Below are positions 1 to 5,941 of a stretch of DNA of 39,672 nt, in pieces (position 1 is the stretch's first letter; each line of letters opens with the position of its first letter). The notes under the pieces are model-generated. The model searched no databases. It worked only from the letters and a program-made list of their open reading frames with translations, and had not been told where the DNA came from. The position numbers and the translations under genes are program-made. The stretch spans positions 1 to 39,672 of the IMG/VR virus record IMGVR_UViG_3300045994_000090, one strand, 5' to 3'. The DNA comes from a virus.

Positions 1-166
1 TATTTTTTTTGAGTTGCATAAAATTTACAGTCTAAAACCATTTTTTTTTTGAGTTGCATAAAATTTACAGTCTAAAACCATTTTTTTTTTTTTTTTTGAG
101 TTGCATAAAATTTACAGTCTAGTCCGTTGTCAACGACGTAGAATCAAATCCCCCCATCGATCGACA
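1..166. repeat. left copy of direct terminal repeat
   Basis: This stretch recurs at the other end of the window (39506-39672). The copies agree throughout except in one T-run, which has 10 T here and 11 T there. The length is close to the short terminal redundancies of T7-like phages, and a large terminase gene lies near the right end. A plain assembly overlap would normally be identical, so the one-base difference mildly favours a real repeat, although homopolymer error is also possible. Confidence 0.8.
11..121 (+). repeat. three poly-T-led tandem units inside the terminal repeat
   Basis: A 24-base unit starting GAGTTGCATAAAA and ending ACAGTCTA occurs at 11-34, 51-74 and 98-121. Each is preceded by a T-run (8, 10 and 17 T), and the first two are followed by AAACCA. 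The same three units recur near the right end at 39516-39539, 39557-39580 and 39604-39627. The strong strand asymmetry and regular spacing suggest a packaging, end-processing or protein-binding signal, but no function can be assigned from sequence. Confidence 0.75.
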
Positions 167-258
167 AGAGAAAACTCCTCTGACAGAAGAAAACTCCTCT
201 GACTTATGAATACTAGAAGAAACTCCTCTGACTGATTTGTCTATCTAGTATTCATAAG
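167..258. repeat. triplicated AAACTCCTCTGAC motif with flanking inverted repeat
   Basis: The motif AAACTCCTCTGAC occurs three times, ending at 184, 203 and 232, each preceded by AGA. A perfect 13-base inverted repeat (203-215 with 246-258, CTTATGAATACTA and its complement) encloses the third copy in a 30-base loop. No reading frame is evident. The stretch begins just inside the terminal repeat and may be a regulatory or end-recognition region. Confidence 0.6.
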
Positions 259-300
259 TAATTGATAGTATTAATAGTTAAAAATAAATAAAATAAATTA

Positions 301-328
301 TTTACGTTTTTAAAAGATATGATATAAT
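301..328 (+). promoter_or_regulatory. extended -10 promoter for leftmost rightward genes
   Basis: TG-A-TATAAT (320-328) is an extended -10 element. TTTACG at 301-306, with 16 bases between, is a weak -35. The same TGATATAAT string recurs upstream of the genes at 4773, 12243 and 15915, so it is probably the standard form of internal phage promoter recognised by host sigma70. Confidence 0.5.
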
Positions 329-397
329 ATAATCTCATTCAAAATTGATTGAATCATCTATCTATATATGATGATTCTATCGATGATAATGATGATG

Positions 398-519
398 ATT
401 GAATGATAATGATCTAATCTATATCAATCTATCAATCAAAGATTATCATCTCTTAGAGATGATTCTCGATCTTTAAAAATCTAATCGATCAAAGATTATC
501 ATCTCTTAGAGATGATTCT
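398..519 (+). repeat. AT-rich leader with duplicated hairpins and one copy of a dispersed element
   Basis: A 32-base sequence beginning ATCAAAGATTATCATC is duplicated exactly at 435-466 and 488-519. Each copy holds the perfect stem ATCATCTC/GAGATGAT with a TTA loop. The run 398-460 (GATTGAATGATAAT, then CTATATCAATCTAT, then ATTATCATCTC) also matches the element found at 10451-10525 and, on the minus strand, at 19418-19478. No coding frame is seen between 1 and 559, so this is leader or regulatory DNA. Confidence 0.6.
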
Positions 520-559
520 TTAAAAAATCTAATCAATCTAATCCATCTGGAGAATAAAA

Positions 560-700
560 ATGATAACCGATAATCTAAAAAATAACGTCCTAGACATCGA
601 ATGCAGTATATTAGAGATCATTCATGAATATGATCTTAATCTGGACGAGATAAAGGAAGTTTTTCAATCTCTATTATATAGAGTTGAAGATAATGAATAA
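560..700 (+). CDS. small acidic hypothetical protein (46 aa)
   Basis: This is an open frame of 46 codons with a clear GGAG ribosome site (CTGGAGAATAAAA) before the ATG. It starts MITDNLKNNVLDIE and ends YRVEDNE. The product is acidic and probably helical, with no recognisable domain. It is the first gene after the leader and shares its leader wording (AATC repeats, then CTGGAGA) with the next gene at 801, which supports genuine translation. Being leftmost, it would be among the first genes expressed if this end enters the cell first; small host-takeover proteins often sit in such places, but that role is inference. Confidence 0.55.
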   Translation: MITDNLKNNVLDIECSILEIIHEYDLNLDEIKEVFQSLLYRVEDNE

Positions 701-743
701 ATAGAATAGAATAATCTCGGACCTCAGGGAAGAGGTCAAAACC

Positions 744-788
744 TAATCAATCTAATCAATCTAATCAATCTAATCAATCTAATCAATC
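744..788 (+). repeat. five tandem copies of TAATCAATC ahead of a gene
   Basis: Five uninterrupted 9-base units run directly into the ribosome-binding sequence TGGAGA of the gene at 801. A two-unit version occurs at 529-545 before the gene at 560. A 6-base hairpin (GACCTC/GAGGTC, 720-737) lies just upstream. The array gives an unstructured A/T-rich 5' leader, which may help translation, and its copy number could slip. Confidence 0.75.
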
Positions 789-800
789 TGGAGATACACC

Positions 801-1349
801 ATGACTACTGCAACTAACCAAAGAACAGCTTCATCCGAAGGCACTCAAGCTCACAACGATGCGGCCAATAAGAGAGCCAATATCAAGTATTGGACACATG
901 TCGAGGGGATGGATAGAGACGAGGCCAAGAAGAAGGTTGACCATCCTACCTACAAAATGATGACCAATGCAGAGATTAACAAGGCAATCAAGATTGAAGC
1001 CAAGAGACAAGAGACACTGAGAAAAAGAGCCGAACTTGACGCCAAGAAGAAAGCCGAAGAAGAGGCCGAACTCAAGAGACAAGAAGCGACACAGAAGCAA
1101 TGGGAGAACGACGCCAAGAAAGCTGAGGAGAAAGCGAAGACCGAATCCGAACCAAAGAAAATCAACCAAAGATCTATCGGCATATCGGTTAACGGAACTG
1201 AATACCCATCCATCTGCAAAGCCATGGCAGCTTATGGCATTCCAGACAAAGGAACCAAGAACTGGTTCAAGATCAGAGCGGCCTTGAAGAAGTCTAACGA
1301 GATAGACTTCGAATATGGAGGTGAGGTTTTCAAATTCATTCAATTATAA
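801..1349 (+). CDS. early protein: charged coiled coil plus NUMOD/IENR1-like C-terminal domain
   Basis: The product is 182 aa with a good GGAGA ribosome site. Residues about 60-120 form a Lys/Glu/Ala-rich helix typical of a coiled coil. Residues about 127-180 form a compact domain: VNGTEYPSICKAMAAYGI, then WFKIRAALKK, then FEYGGEVFKF. The pattern (short strand, Gly, Tyr, Ser-Ile, Ala-rich helix, Gly-Ile, second helix) resembles the small DNA-binding NUMOD1/IENR1 modules of homing endonucleases. A related domain ends the 274-aa protein at 5942, with matching Gly-x-x-Tyr, Gly-Ile and W-x-x-I-R positions. No nuclease domain is present. A DNA-binding early accessory protein is the best inference. 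The opposite strand is also open here, but it has no start context or domain. Confidence 0.8.
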   Translation: MTTATNQRTASSEGTQAHNDAANKRANIKYWTHVEGMDRDEAKKKVDHPTYKMMTNAEINKAIKIEAKRQETLRKRAELDAKKKAEEEAELKRQEATQKQWENDAKKAEEKAKTESEPKKINQRSIGISVNGTEYPSICKAMAAYGIPDKGTKNWFKIRAALKKSNEIDFEYGGEVFKFIQL

Positions 1350-1400
1350 TATAATCAATCAGAATCATCATTAAATATGATGATTCTGATTACCCTGTTA

Positions 1401-1463
1401 GACCCTGTCAAACGATAATCTATATCTTGATAGATCATTAAGATAGAAAATTATCGTTGACCC
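1401..1463 (+). repeat. dispersed inverted-repeat element, copy B
   Basis: The left arm GACCCTGTCAAACGATAAT (1401-1419) and right arm ATTATCGTTGACCC (1450-1463) share a perfect 9-bp inner stem (AACGATAAT/ATTATCGTT). It lies 36 bases before the gene at 1500. The arms resemble those at 10451-10525, which begin ATCGACCCTGTTGAATGATAAT-like sequence on the left. It may be an RNA-processing hairpin or a transcription signal. Confidence 0.6.
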
Positions 1464-1499
1464 AGTGAGATATTTTAACCAATCAATCGGAGCAATACC

Positions 1500-1664
1500 A
1501 TGAAGCTTACCAAGAAAAGTACGCAAGCCAAATGTGATAGACTGTACCAAAAAGCGGCAAAGTATGCAACTGAAGTAGACTGCGACGGTTGTCAACCTGC
1601 CATTATAGTGTCTTGGAACGCCAGAGGTATGCGCATAATGCGTAGAGTGTTTAGCATAGCCTAA
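1500..1664 (+). CDS. small basic hypothetical protein (54 aa)
   Basis: This frame has 54 codons, from MKLTKKSTQAKCDRLYQ to MRRVFSIA. The leader AATCGGAGCAATACC before the ATG is almost the same as that of the gene at 5575, which supports real translation. The protein is basic and has a CDGC pair at about residues 28-31. No family is recognised. Its stop overlaps the stop of the leftward gene at 1661-1972 by a few bases, so the two genes converge tail to tail. Confidence 0.65.
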   Translation: MKLTKKSTQAKCDRLYQKAAKYATEVDCDGCQPAIIVSWNARGMRIMRRVFSIA

Positions 1665-1972
1665 TCGCGCTTCATATCAATGATAAGAGTAGTAGCATTA
1701 CTACTCTTTTCTTTGATTTCTAACGTCCTCAAGTCAGGCATACATTTGCGCAATATAGTTGTGAATATATCTGCCTGGAACTTTAACCTAGGTAAGTCTT
1801 CGATGTCACAAGTCTTTGACTGCTTACCAAGATCGAGCAGACCAAGGATTGCTGCCTCAGGGTCGAGTTTTTCTCTTAACTCTTCAGCTCTTAAGCCAGC
1901 TTTTACTTTCTTTTCACTTAGTATCATTCCGTTGACTTTTCTCATAGTCTCCGGCCAATTGATAGTTTCCAT
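1661..1972 (-). CDS. possible small terminase subunit or regulator (103 aa)
   Basis: The product is 103 aa with a TTGGAGAA ribosome site seven bases before the ATG. It is mainly helical and charged. The C-terminal half (residues about 62-95) reads LPRLKFQADIFTTILRKCMPDLRTLE. This resembles the 'K-A-D-x-x-L-R-x-x-L-P-D-L-K-x-x-E' stretch seen in many putative small terminase subunits of short-tailed phages. No other small-terminase candidate lies beside the large terminase, which supports that reading. It is the only leftward gene in the left arm and faces away from the GTTCCC-rich region, so a divergent regulator binding that array is the main alternative. Assignment is tentative. Confidence 0.35.
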   Translation of the reverse strand: METINWPETMRKVNGMILSEKKVKAGLRAEELREKLDPEAAILGLLDLGKQSKTCDIEDLPRLKFQADIFTTILRKCMPDLRTLEIKEKSSNATTLIIDMKRD

Positions 1973-2011
1973 GATTTTTCTCCAAAATATGCCTAAAAAA
2001 TGTCTCGAATG

Positions 2012-2253
2012 GTTCCCCCCTGTTCCCCTATAAAGTCTATATAAATCAATGATTTAGATCATAGGGAACCGGGGAACCAGGTAAAAAAACTAGATCTATA
2101 TATTTATTTTAGATTTTAAATACCAAGATAGAGATAATAATGGTTCCCTTGGTTCCCTATCTATATTTCTTCTTATAAATCAATCACTTACATGGCTCAT
2201 AAAGGGGAACCATTACCAGTTCCCTACCAGTTCCCTCAGTTCCCTCAGTTCCC
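2012..2253. promoter_or_regulatory. array of eleven GTTCCC cores: candidate origin or operator
   Basis: GTTCCC occurs forward at 2012, 2022, 2143, 2152, 2219, 2230, 2239 and 2248, and inverted (GGGAAC) at 2064, 2072 and 2205. Neighbouring cores are usually 8-11 bases apart, about one helical turn, and the last four form a tight direct array (CAGTTCCCT). AT-rich DNA separates the groups. The array lies between divergent genes and just upstream of the primase/helicase and its promoter. Iteron-like spacing beside a replication gene suggests an origin; clustered operators controlling both directions are equally possible. Confidence 0.6.
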
Positions 2254-2317
2254 TACCAGCCATTTTCTCTATTCTGTATATACTATCACGTCTGGTACGA
2301 TAAATCAAGAAAAATAG

Positions 2318-2346
2318 TTGACATCAAGTCATAATTATGATATGAT
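2318..2346 (+). promoter_or_regulatory. consensus sigma70 promoter, main rightward unit
   Basis: TTGACA (2318-2323) is followed by 17 bases and TATGAT (2341-2346), an almost perfect sigma70 promoter. Transcription would start near 2353. The late promoter at 39411-39439 has the same two hexamers, the same spacing and the same TGATATGAT wording. It lies 65 bases downstream of the GTTCCC array, so proteins bound there could influence it. Confidence 0.85.
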
Positions 2347-2387
2347 TAACATGTTCTAAAAATCTATCTAATCAATAGGCTTTTAGA

Positions 2388-2468
2388 CCATCATTGGCTG
2401 ATTACCAATGGTGTTCCTCGTTGTACCACTGCCTGTTATATGCCATTCGCGTCGGTCTAGGCCGACGC
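2388..2468 (+). promoter_or_regulatory. structured leader before the primase gene
   Basis: Two hairpins lie between the promoter and the primase start: an interrupted one at 2388-2417 (ACCAT..CATTGG with CCAATGGT) and a GC-rich one at 2449-2468 (GCGTCGG/CCGACGC around TCTAGG). The second is unusually GC-rich for this genome. No T-run follows, so it is probably not a terminator; a translational control or RNA-stability role is possible. Confidence 0.4.
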
Positions 2469-2526
2469 ACTCTTGGTAGTGCAGTTGGTAAACGTAATAA
2501 TTAACAGGCGATTATTAGGCAACATA

Positions 2527-4542
2527 ATGGACCATGTAAATATAGATGATTTTTTACAAGCAATATTCAAAACACAACAACACCAAGCATTCACATGCGA
2601 CCAGAGATTTCGCTATATACCACCAGACAAGCTGAATCTGCGCCATTCATTATACTATGCAATATGTGCAGTAACTAACAATACTCGTAAAAACGACAAC
2701 TTCGTGAGCCTCAACGTTTTGGTATGCGATGACGTTGGTACTAAAGCAAAGACACCATCTCTACCTCCGTCTTATATAATAGAATCATCCCCAGATAACT
2801 TTCAATATGGCTACATACTCTCTGTGCCAGAGCAAGACCCACACAAAGCTAAAGAGCTAATAAACGGGCTAGTTAAATCAGGCTATACTGACGCCGGCGC
2901 TCACGGCATAGGCCGATTGGTACGTCTACCTGCCGGAACTAATGGTAAGCCTGGCAAAGAGGACTTTAAAGTACATCTGACTCATTGGGACCCAGTTACA
3001 ACATATTTATACCAAGACTTGCACTCGTTCTTCGTTGGTAAGCAACAGTCTAACAATAAAGATAGTTATGAGATACCGTCGCATATACCAAACGGTCAAC
3101 GTAACTCGGAACTAACTAGATTGTGTGGCTACTTGTTTGGTCAAGACCATACAACGATAGAGGTGACGGCCATGATGTTCACTTATAACGCAACACTATG
3201 CGATGAACCACTGTCAGCTGATGAGTTACAACGCATCATCGACTCTATTGGCACACGCAACGCTAGTAAGTACAAGGATGTAATCGAGAACATCTACCAC
3301 ATACGTGCCACTAACACATGGTTCGACTTCAACGACATGACTGAGCTCAGTGCTGACTCGTTGAACATCTCTAACATTAATGAATTTCCTGGCACTAAAG
3401 ACCATAAGCCTAAGCTAGCCACATGGTTACCTAAGCAGCAAGGGTTTAACCAGGTGGCTGACTACACTTGGTACCCAGTACCGCACCATCAGCAGAAGCG
3501 TACAGTGGTTCAGGATGGTCGTAAGCTGTTGAACACGTGGCACGGTTTCGCTATAGAGCCACGGACAGGTGACGTAGAGCCATGGCTAACCCACTTGGCT
3601 CACGTGGTACCTGAGGAGGACTATAGACGAGCTCTGCTCTGGTGGCTGGCCTTCACTATACAGTGTCCGGACAAGCGCACCAGTTGGCAACCCATCATCC
3701 TTGGTGTGTCCGGCGCTGGTAAGGACGCTCTGTTCAGGCCAGTGGCAACTATACTTGGGCCAGCTTACAAGATCATTGGTAACAAGGATATACAAGGAGA
3801 CTATGACGATGGGCTGTACCAGACCAAGCTACTGCAGATCAGCGAGGCGTCTGGCCTACGTGGTAAGGCTATTGACTTCTATAAGCGCATAACTGCAGCT
3901 GAGTCATCATCTATGCAGATGCTTAATATTAAGTGTAAGGGTAAAGTGATGCAGCACAACTTGTGCAACGTCTTGGTCATTACTAACAACATAGACGCTA
4001 TGAAGTTTAATAAGGACGAGCGTAGAGCCTTTGTACTAAGATCGCCCACAGTTATGACTGAAGATCAGCAGACTGCCTACTTTGACAAGTGGTTAGAGCT
4101 GAATGGTTCAGAGCACTTATTTGACTACTTGCTACGCTATGACTTAAGTGAGTATAAGCCCGGCATACGCCCATATCGCACTACACACTTTAATGAGCTA
4201 TTGAACGTGACACAATCAGATAACGAGATTAAGATAGAAGAGCTACTGGAGAGCTATGAGATAGCTCTACCCGAGCTAGTACGGCAAACACTTGGTGCTG
4301 ATGGTGACAAGTATGGTACTACCAAGATTATAGTATGGTTACAAGATAACGACTGGATCAGATGGGATAGGAGTGAGCAGTCCAGACGAATAAAGCGTAA
4401 GATTAATGGCGTGCACTGTGCGCCTAAGAGTCGCAATTGGTACGTTAAAAAGAACTCACAGTTTGATGGTAGCTCTCCTGCTGACATGTGTCGTGAGGTA
4501 GAGCGCGTAGAGGAGCTGTTCATGAAGCGTCATAAGTTTTAA
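2527..4542 (+). CDS. primase-polymerase/helicase fusion (AEP-like plus DUF5906-like)
   Basis: The product is 671 aa from the ATG at 2527. A TTG at 2473 would add 18 residues, but TTAGG just before 2527 and the MDHVNIDDF start favour the ATG. The N-terminal ~230 residues look like an archaeo-eukaryotic/RepB-type primase: an acidic CDDVGT motif, IIESSPDNFQYGYIL, and HGIGRLVRLPAGTN. The C-terminal part is a superfamily 3-like helicase with Walker A GVSGAGKDALF (about residue 393), Walker B LLQISEA (about 435), sensor VLVITNN (about 482) and DERRAF as a likely arginine finger. The layout resembles phage NrS-1-type PrimPol proteins. It would prime and unwind at the fork, working with the family A polymerase at 7702. 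Confidence 0.85.
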   Translation: MDHVNIDDFLQAIFKTQQHQAFTCDQRFRYIPPDKLNLRHSLYYAICAVTNNTRKNDNFVSLNVLVCDDVGTKAKTPSLPPSYIIESSPDNFQYGYILSVPEQDPHKAKELINGLVKSGYTDAGAHGIGRLVRLPAGTNGKPGKEDFKVHLTHWDPVTTYLYQDLHSFFVGKQQSNNKDSYEIPSHIPNGQRNSELTRLCGYLFGQDHTTIEVTAMMFTYNATLCDEPLSADELQRIIDSIGTRNASKYKDVIENIYHIRATNTWFDFNDMTELSADSLNISNINEFPGTKDHKPKLATWLPKQQGFNQVADYTWYPVPHHQQKRTVVQDGRKLLNTWHGFAIEPRTGDVEPWLTHLAHVVPEEDYRRALLWWLAFTIQCPDKRTSWQPIILGVSGAGKDALFRPVATILGPAYKIIGNKDIQGDYDDGLYQTKLLQISEASGLRGKAIDFYKRITAAESSSMQMLNIKCKGKVMQHNLCNVLVITNNIDAMKFNKDERRAFVLRSPTVMTEDQQTAYFDKWLELNGSEHLFDYLLRYDLSEYKPGIRPYRTTHFNELLNVTQSDNEIKIEELLESYEIALPELVRQTLGADGDKYGTTKIIVWLQDNDWIRWDRSEQSRRIKRKINGVHCAPKSRNWYVKKNSQFDGSSPADMCREVERVEELFMKRHKF

Positions 4543-4557
4543 TTTACGGAGAACGTA

Positions 4558-4710
4558 ATGAGTAAAGGTTCAAAACAACGTCCAACTAACAGAGAGAAGT
4601 ACAATGACAATTACGAACGCATCTTTGGCAATAAAGGCAATGATAAAGAGAGTAGAGAACTTGACACCGCCAGTGCAGGCAGGGTGAAGAATAAAGGTTT
4701 ACAAAAGTAA
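4558..4710 (+). CDS. small conserved-type phage protein (50 aa)
   Basis: This frame has 50 codons starting MSKGSKQRPTNREKYNDNYERIFG, with an ACGGAGAACGTA ribosome site. It begins 15 bases after the primase stop. The N-terminal wording (SKGSKQRP, then D/N-x-x-x-E-R-I-F-G) matches a short protein common in many unrelated phages, usually near replication genes; its function is unknown to me. It is hydrophilic and basic, without Cys or a membrane segment, and may be a small nucleic-acid or replication accessory protein. Confidence 0.75.
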   Translation: MSKGSKQRPTNREKYNDNYERIFGNKGNDKESRELDTASAGRVKNKGLQK

Positions 4711-4725
4711 TTTTGATGATATAAT
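4698..4725 (+). promoter_or_regulatory. extended -10 promoter before the DUF6948-like gene
   Basis: TTTACA (4698-4703), 16 bases, then TATAAT (4720-4725) preceded by TG at 4717-4718. It overlaps the 3' end of the small gene ending at 4710. The predicted start near 4732 falls on the first base of a perfect stem-loop. Confidence 0.65.
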
Positions 4726-4730
4726 ATATC

Positions 4731-4754
4731 AACACCAGAAATTCATCTGGTGTT
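4731..4754 (+). promoter_or_regulatory. 5'-terminal stem-loop of the transcript
   Basis: A perfect 9-bp stem AACACCAGA/TCTGGTGTT with loop AATTCA begins at about +1 of the preceding promoter. Stem-loops at the extreme 5' end often protect bacterial mRNA from decay. The ribosome site CTGGAGAG follows outside the hairpin. Confidence 0.55.
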
Positions 4755-4772
4755 AATTAACTGGAGAGTAAA

Positions 4773-5060
4773 ATGATTGGTAGATATTGTATGGTAAGAA
4801 CGCATTCAGCAGGTGTGTTTGCTGGAACTATTAAAGAACGTAATGGAAAAGAAGCGTTATTAACTGGTGCAAGACGTATATACTACTGGGATGGTGCTGC
4901 AACGCTATCACAACTTGCAACAGATGGTACAGCAAAGCCAGAAAACTGTAAGTTCCCTGTAGAAGTAGCTGAAGTATTGCTAACTGAAGTAATTGAGATT
5001 ATACCAATTACCGATAAGGCAAGTCTATCCATAAAGAGTGTACAAATATGGAAACTATAG
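4773..5060 (+). CDS. DUF6948-like phage protein (95 aa)
   Basis: The product is 95 aa with leader TTAACTGGAGAGTAAA before the ATG. It begins MIGRYCMVRTHSAGVFAGT, then KERNGKEALLTGARRIYYW, DGAATLSQLA and VLLTEVIEIIPITDKA. This matches a small beta-rich family frequent in phages, which I recall as DUF6948, of unknown function. Many relatives, as I remember them, carry a Gly-rich Asp/Ser/Tyr tail. Here the tail is a separate frame starting inside the last codons (5048). The two genes overlap by 13 bases, so they may be translationally coupled, or an ancestral fusion may have been split by a frame change. Confidence 0.8.
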   Translation: MIGRYCMVRTHSAGVFAGTIKERNGKEALLTGARRIYYWDGAATLSQLATDGTAKPENCKFPVEVAEVLLTEVIEIIPITDKASLSIKSVQIWKL

Positions 5061-5365
5061 CTAATAGCGATGGCGATGGCTATGGCGATGGCTATGGCCA
5101 TGGCTCTGGCTCTGGCTATGGCTATGGCTATAGCGATGGCGATGGCTATGGCTCTGGCTCTGGCTCTGGCTATGGCTCTGGCTATGGCTATGGCTATAGC
5201 GATGGCTCTGGCTCTGGCTATGGCTATGGCTCTGGCTATGGCGATGGCGATGGCTATGGCTCTGGCGATGGCGATGGCTATGGCTCTGGCTCTGGCTCTG
5301 GCGATGGCTATGGCGATGGCTCTGGCGATGGCGATGGCGATGGCGATGGCTATAGCGATGGCTAA
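5048..5365 (+). CDS. glycine dipeptide-repeat protein (DG/YG/SG) encoded by NNTGGC hexamers
   Basis: The product is 105 aa: a leader METIANS followed by 49 dipeptides, mostly Asp-Gly, Tyr-Gly or Ser-Gly, with one His-Gly and three Tyr-Ser. Every glycine is GGC, every Asp GAT and every Tyr TAT. Its ATG lies within the 3' end of the DUF6948-like gene in another frame, and no good ribosome site precedes it, so translation probably depends on coupling with that gene. Such a chain would be flexible and acidic. It could be the displaced C-terminal tail of the upstream family. Other frames and the opposite strand are also largely open because of the repeat, so coding in this frame is inferred from the clean start and stop and the resemblance to known tails. 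Confidence 0.6.
   Translation: METIANSDGDGYGDGYGHGSGSGYGYGYSDGDGYGSGSGSGYGSGYGYGYSDGSGSGYGYGSGYGDGDGYGSGDGDGYGSGSGSGDGYGDGSGDGDGDGDGYSDG
5066..5362 (+). repeat. degenerate hexanucleotide repeat, about 49 units
   Basis: The DNA is a run of NNTGGC units. The first two positions are almost always GA, TA or TC, with a single CA, and three units carry AGC instead of GGC. Positions 3-6 are otherwise constant. Such an array should be prone to slippage and recombination; unit-sized changes keep the frame, giving length variants. Confidence 0.9.
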
Positions 5366-5374
5366 ATAAAAATA

Positions 5375-5537
5375 TAGACACTAATTATAATTAGTGTCTA
5401 TCTTAGACTGCTCTACCAAGAACAGTCTAAGATAGGCAAGCAGGAGTCCTCGTAGTCCTAAAAAAGATACGAGTCAGTGCTATGTTCTAGCACTGTCAGT
5501 GGTATATAGTTGTTTATTTAAAGGGTAAACAGTTTGC
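5375..5537 (+). ncRNA. chain of perfect hairpins: candidate structured RNA or 3' UTR
   Basis: Consecutive stems are: 5375-5400 (12 bp, loop AT), 5398-5410 with 5423-5435 (13 bp, 12-base loop), 5449-5454 with 5468-5473 (6 bp), 5475-5482 with 5488-5495 (8 bp, loop TGTTC), and 5523-5537 (7 bp with one wobble). There is no coding frame. The first stem is followed on the minus strand by a T-rich run, so it could stop leftward transcription. No promoter is obvious directly upstream. It may be the 3' end of the DUF6948-like transcript, a processed small RNA, or a leader for the gene at 5575. Alternative pairings exist. Confidence 0.45.
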
Positions 5538-5574
5538 CTATCACCATTAACCACTAATAAATCGGAGCAATACA

Positions 5575-5811
5575 ATGAGCACTTCAAAAGCACTAAAACG
5601 TCAAAAACAAATCATCGAACACCTTACACACGTCTACGACGGTCCAGTGGACCCATTGGTATGTTGCTCAAGAGCATGCTACATGTCAGAACATACCAAG
5701 ACCAATGGCTTTACGGCTTACGAGATTGCTGACGCACTAGAGTCAGCTCTCACCAACGAAGGTTGGTTGGTAAAAGACCCACAGTCATTTAAAGGGAGCT
5801 ACAATTCATAA
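5575..5811 (+). CDS. hypothetical protein (78 aa)
   Basis: The product is 78 aa, with leader AATCGGAGCAATACA that closely matches the one before the gene at 1500. Sequence features are a basic helical start (STSKALKRQKQIIEHL), a Cys pair (LVCCSRACYM, about residues 29-37), and a helical segment FTAYEIADALESALTNEGW that could be a small helix-turn-helix-like unit. I do not recognise a family. It follows the hairpin-rich intergenic region, which would be its 5' leader if transcription reads through. Confidence 0.7.
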   Translation: MSTSKALKRQKQIIEHLTHVYDGPVDPLVCCSRACYMSEHTKTNGFTAYEIADALESALTNEGWLVKDPQSFKGSYNS

Positions 5812-5858
5812 GTCATTGATTCTTATAGATATTTATTTTCAAAATATCGAAAATAAAG

Positions 5859-5887
5859 GTATACATTCAGTCACATTCATATATAAT
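5859..5887 (+). promoter_or_regulatory. possible promoter before the 274-aa gene
   Basis: TATAAT at 5882-5887 lies 55 bases before the ATG at 5942. The region one spacer upstream (5859-5864, GTATAC) is a poor -35. The call rests mainly on the -10 and on the 130-base AT-rich gap. Confidence 0.3.
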
Positions 5888-5941
5888 AGAATCTCATTAT
5901 AAATGAATTAACCAACCACTACAACTAACCAGGAGGCCATC

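Noticed and set aside
435-519. CRISPR-like repeats in the leader
   Set aside because: Only two copies with an internal palindrome and no unique spacers; better seen as duplicated hairpins.
831-1343. 170-aa leftward open frame
   Set aside because: Antisense to the 182-aa gene, which has a good ribosome site and a coherent domain; the reverse frame looks like a composition artefact.
2473-2526. TTG start of the primase giving an extra 18 residues
   Set aside because: The extension is hydrophobic and partly overlaps the leader; ATG at 2527 has a nearby TTAGG and a normal N-terminus.
2469-2545. tRNA-like wording (GGTAGTGCAGTTGGTAAACG)
   Set aside because: Resembles a tRNA D-arm, but the D stem does not pair and no anticodon or T arm follows.
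5060-5075. Programmed -1 frameshift fusing the DUF6948-like gene to the repeat gene
   Set aside because: No standard slippery heptamer is present; re-initiation at the overlapping ATG is simpler, though fusion in relatives should be checked.
5066-5362. Diversity-generating retroelement target
   Set aside because: No reverse transcriptase or template repeat was seen; slippage explains the array better.
5061-5381. Met-Ala/Leu and His/Arg/Ser repeat proteins in other frames
   Set aside because: They are by-products of the hexamer repeat; the Gly frame has the coupled start and matches known phage tails.
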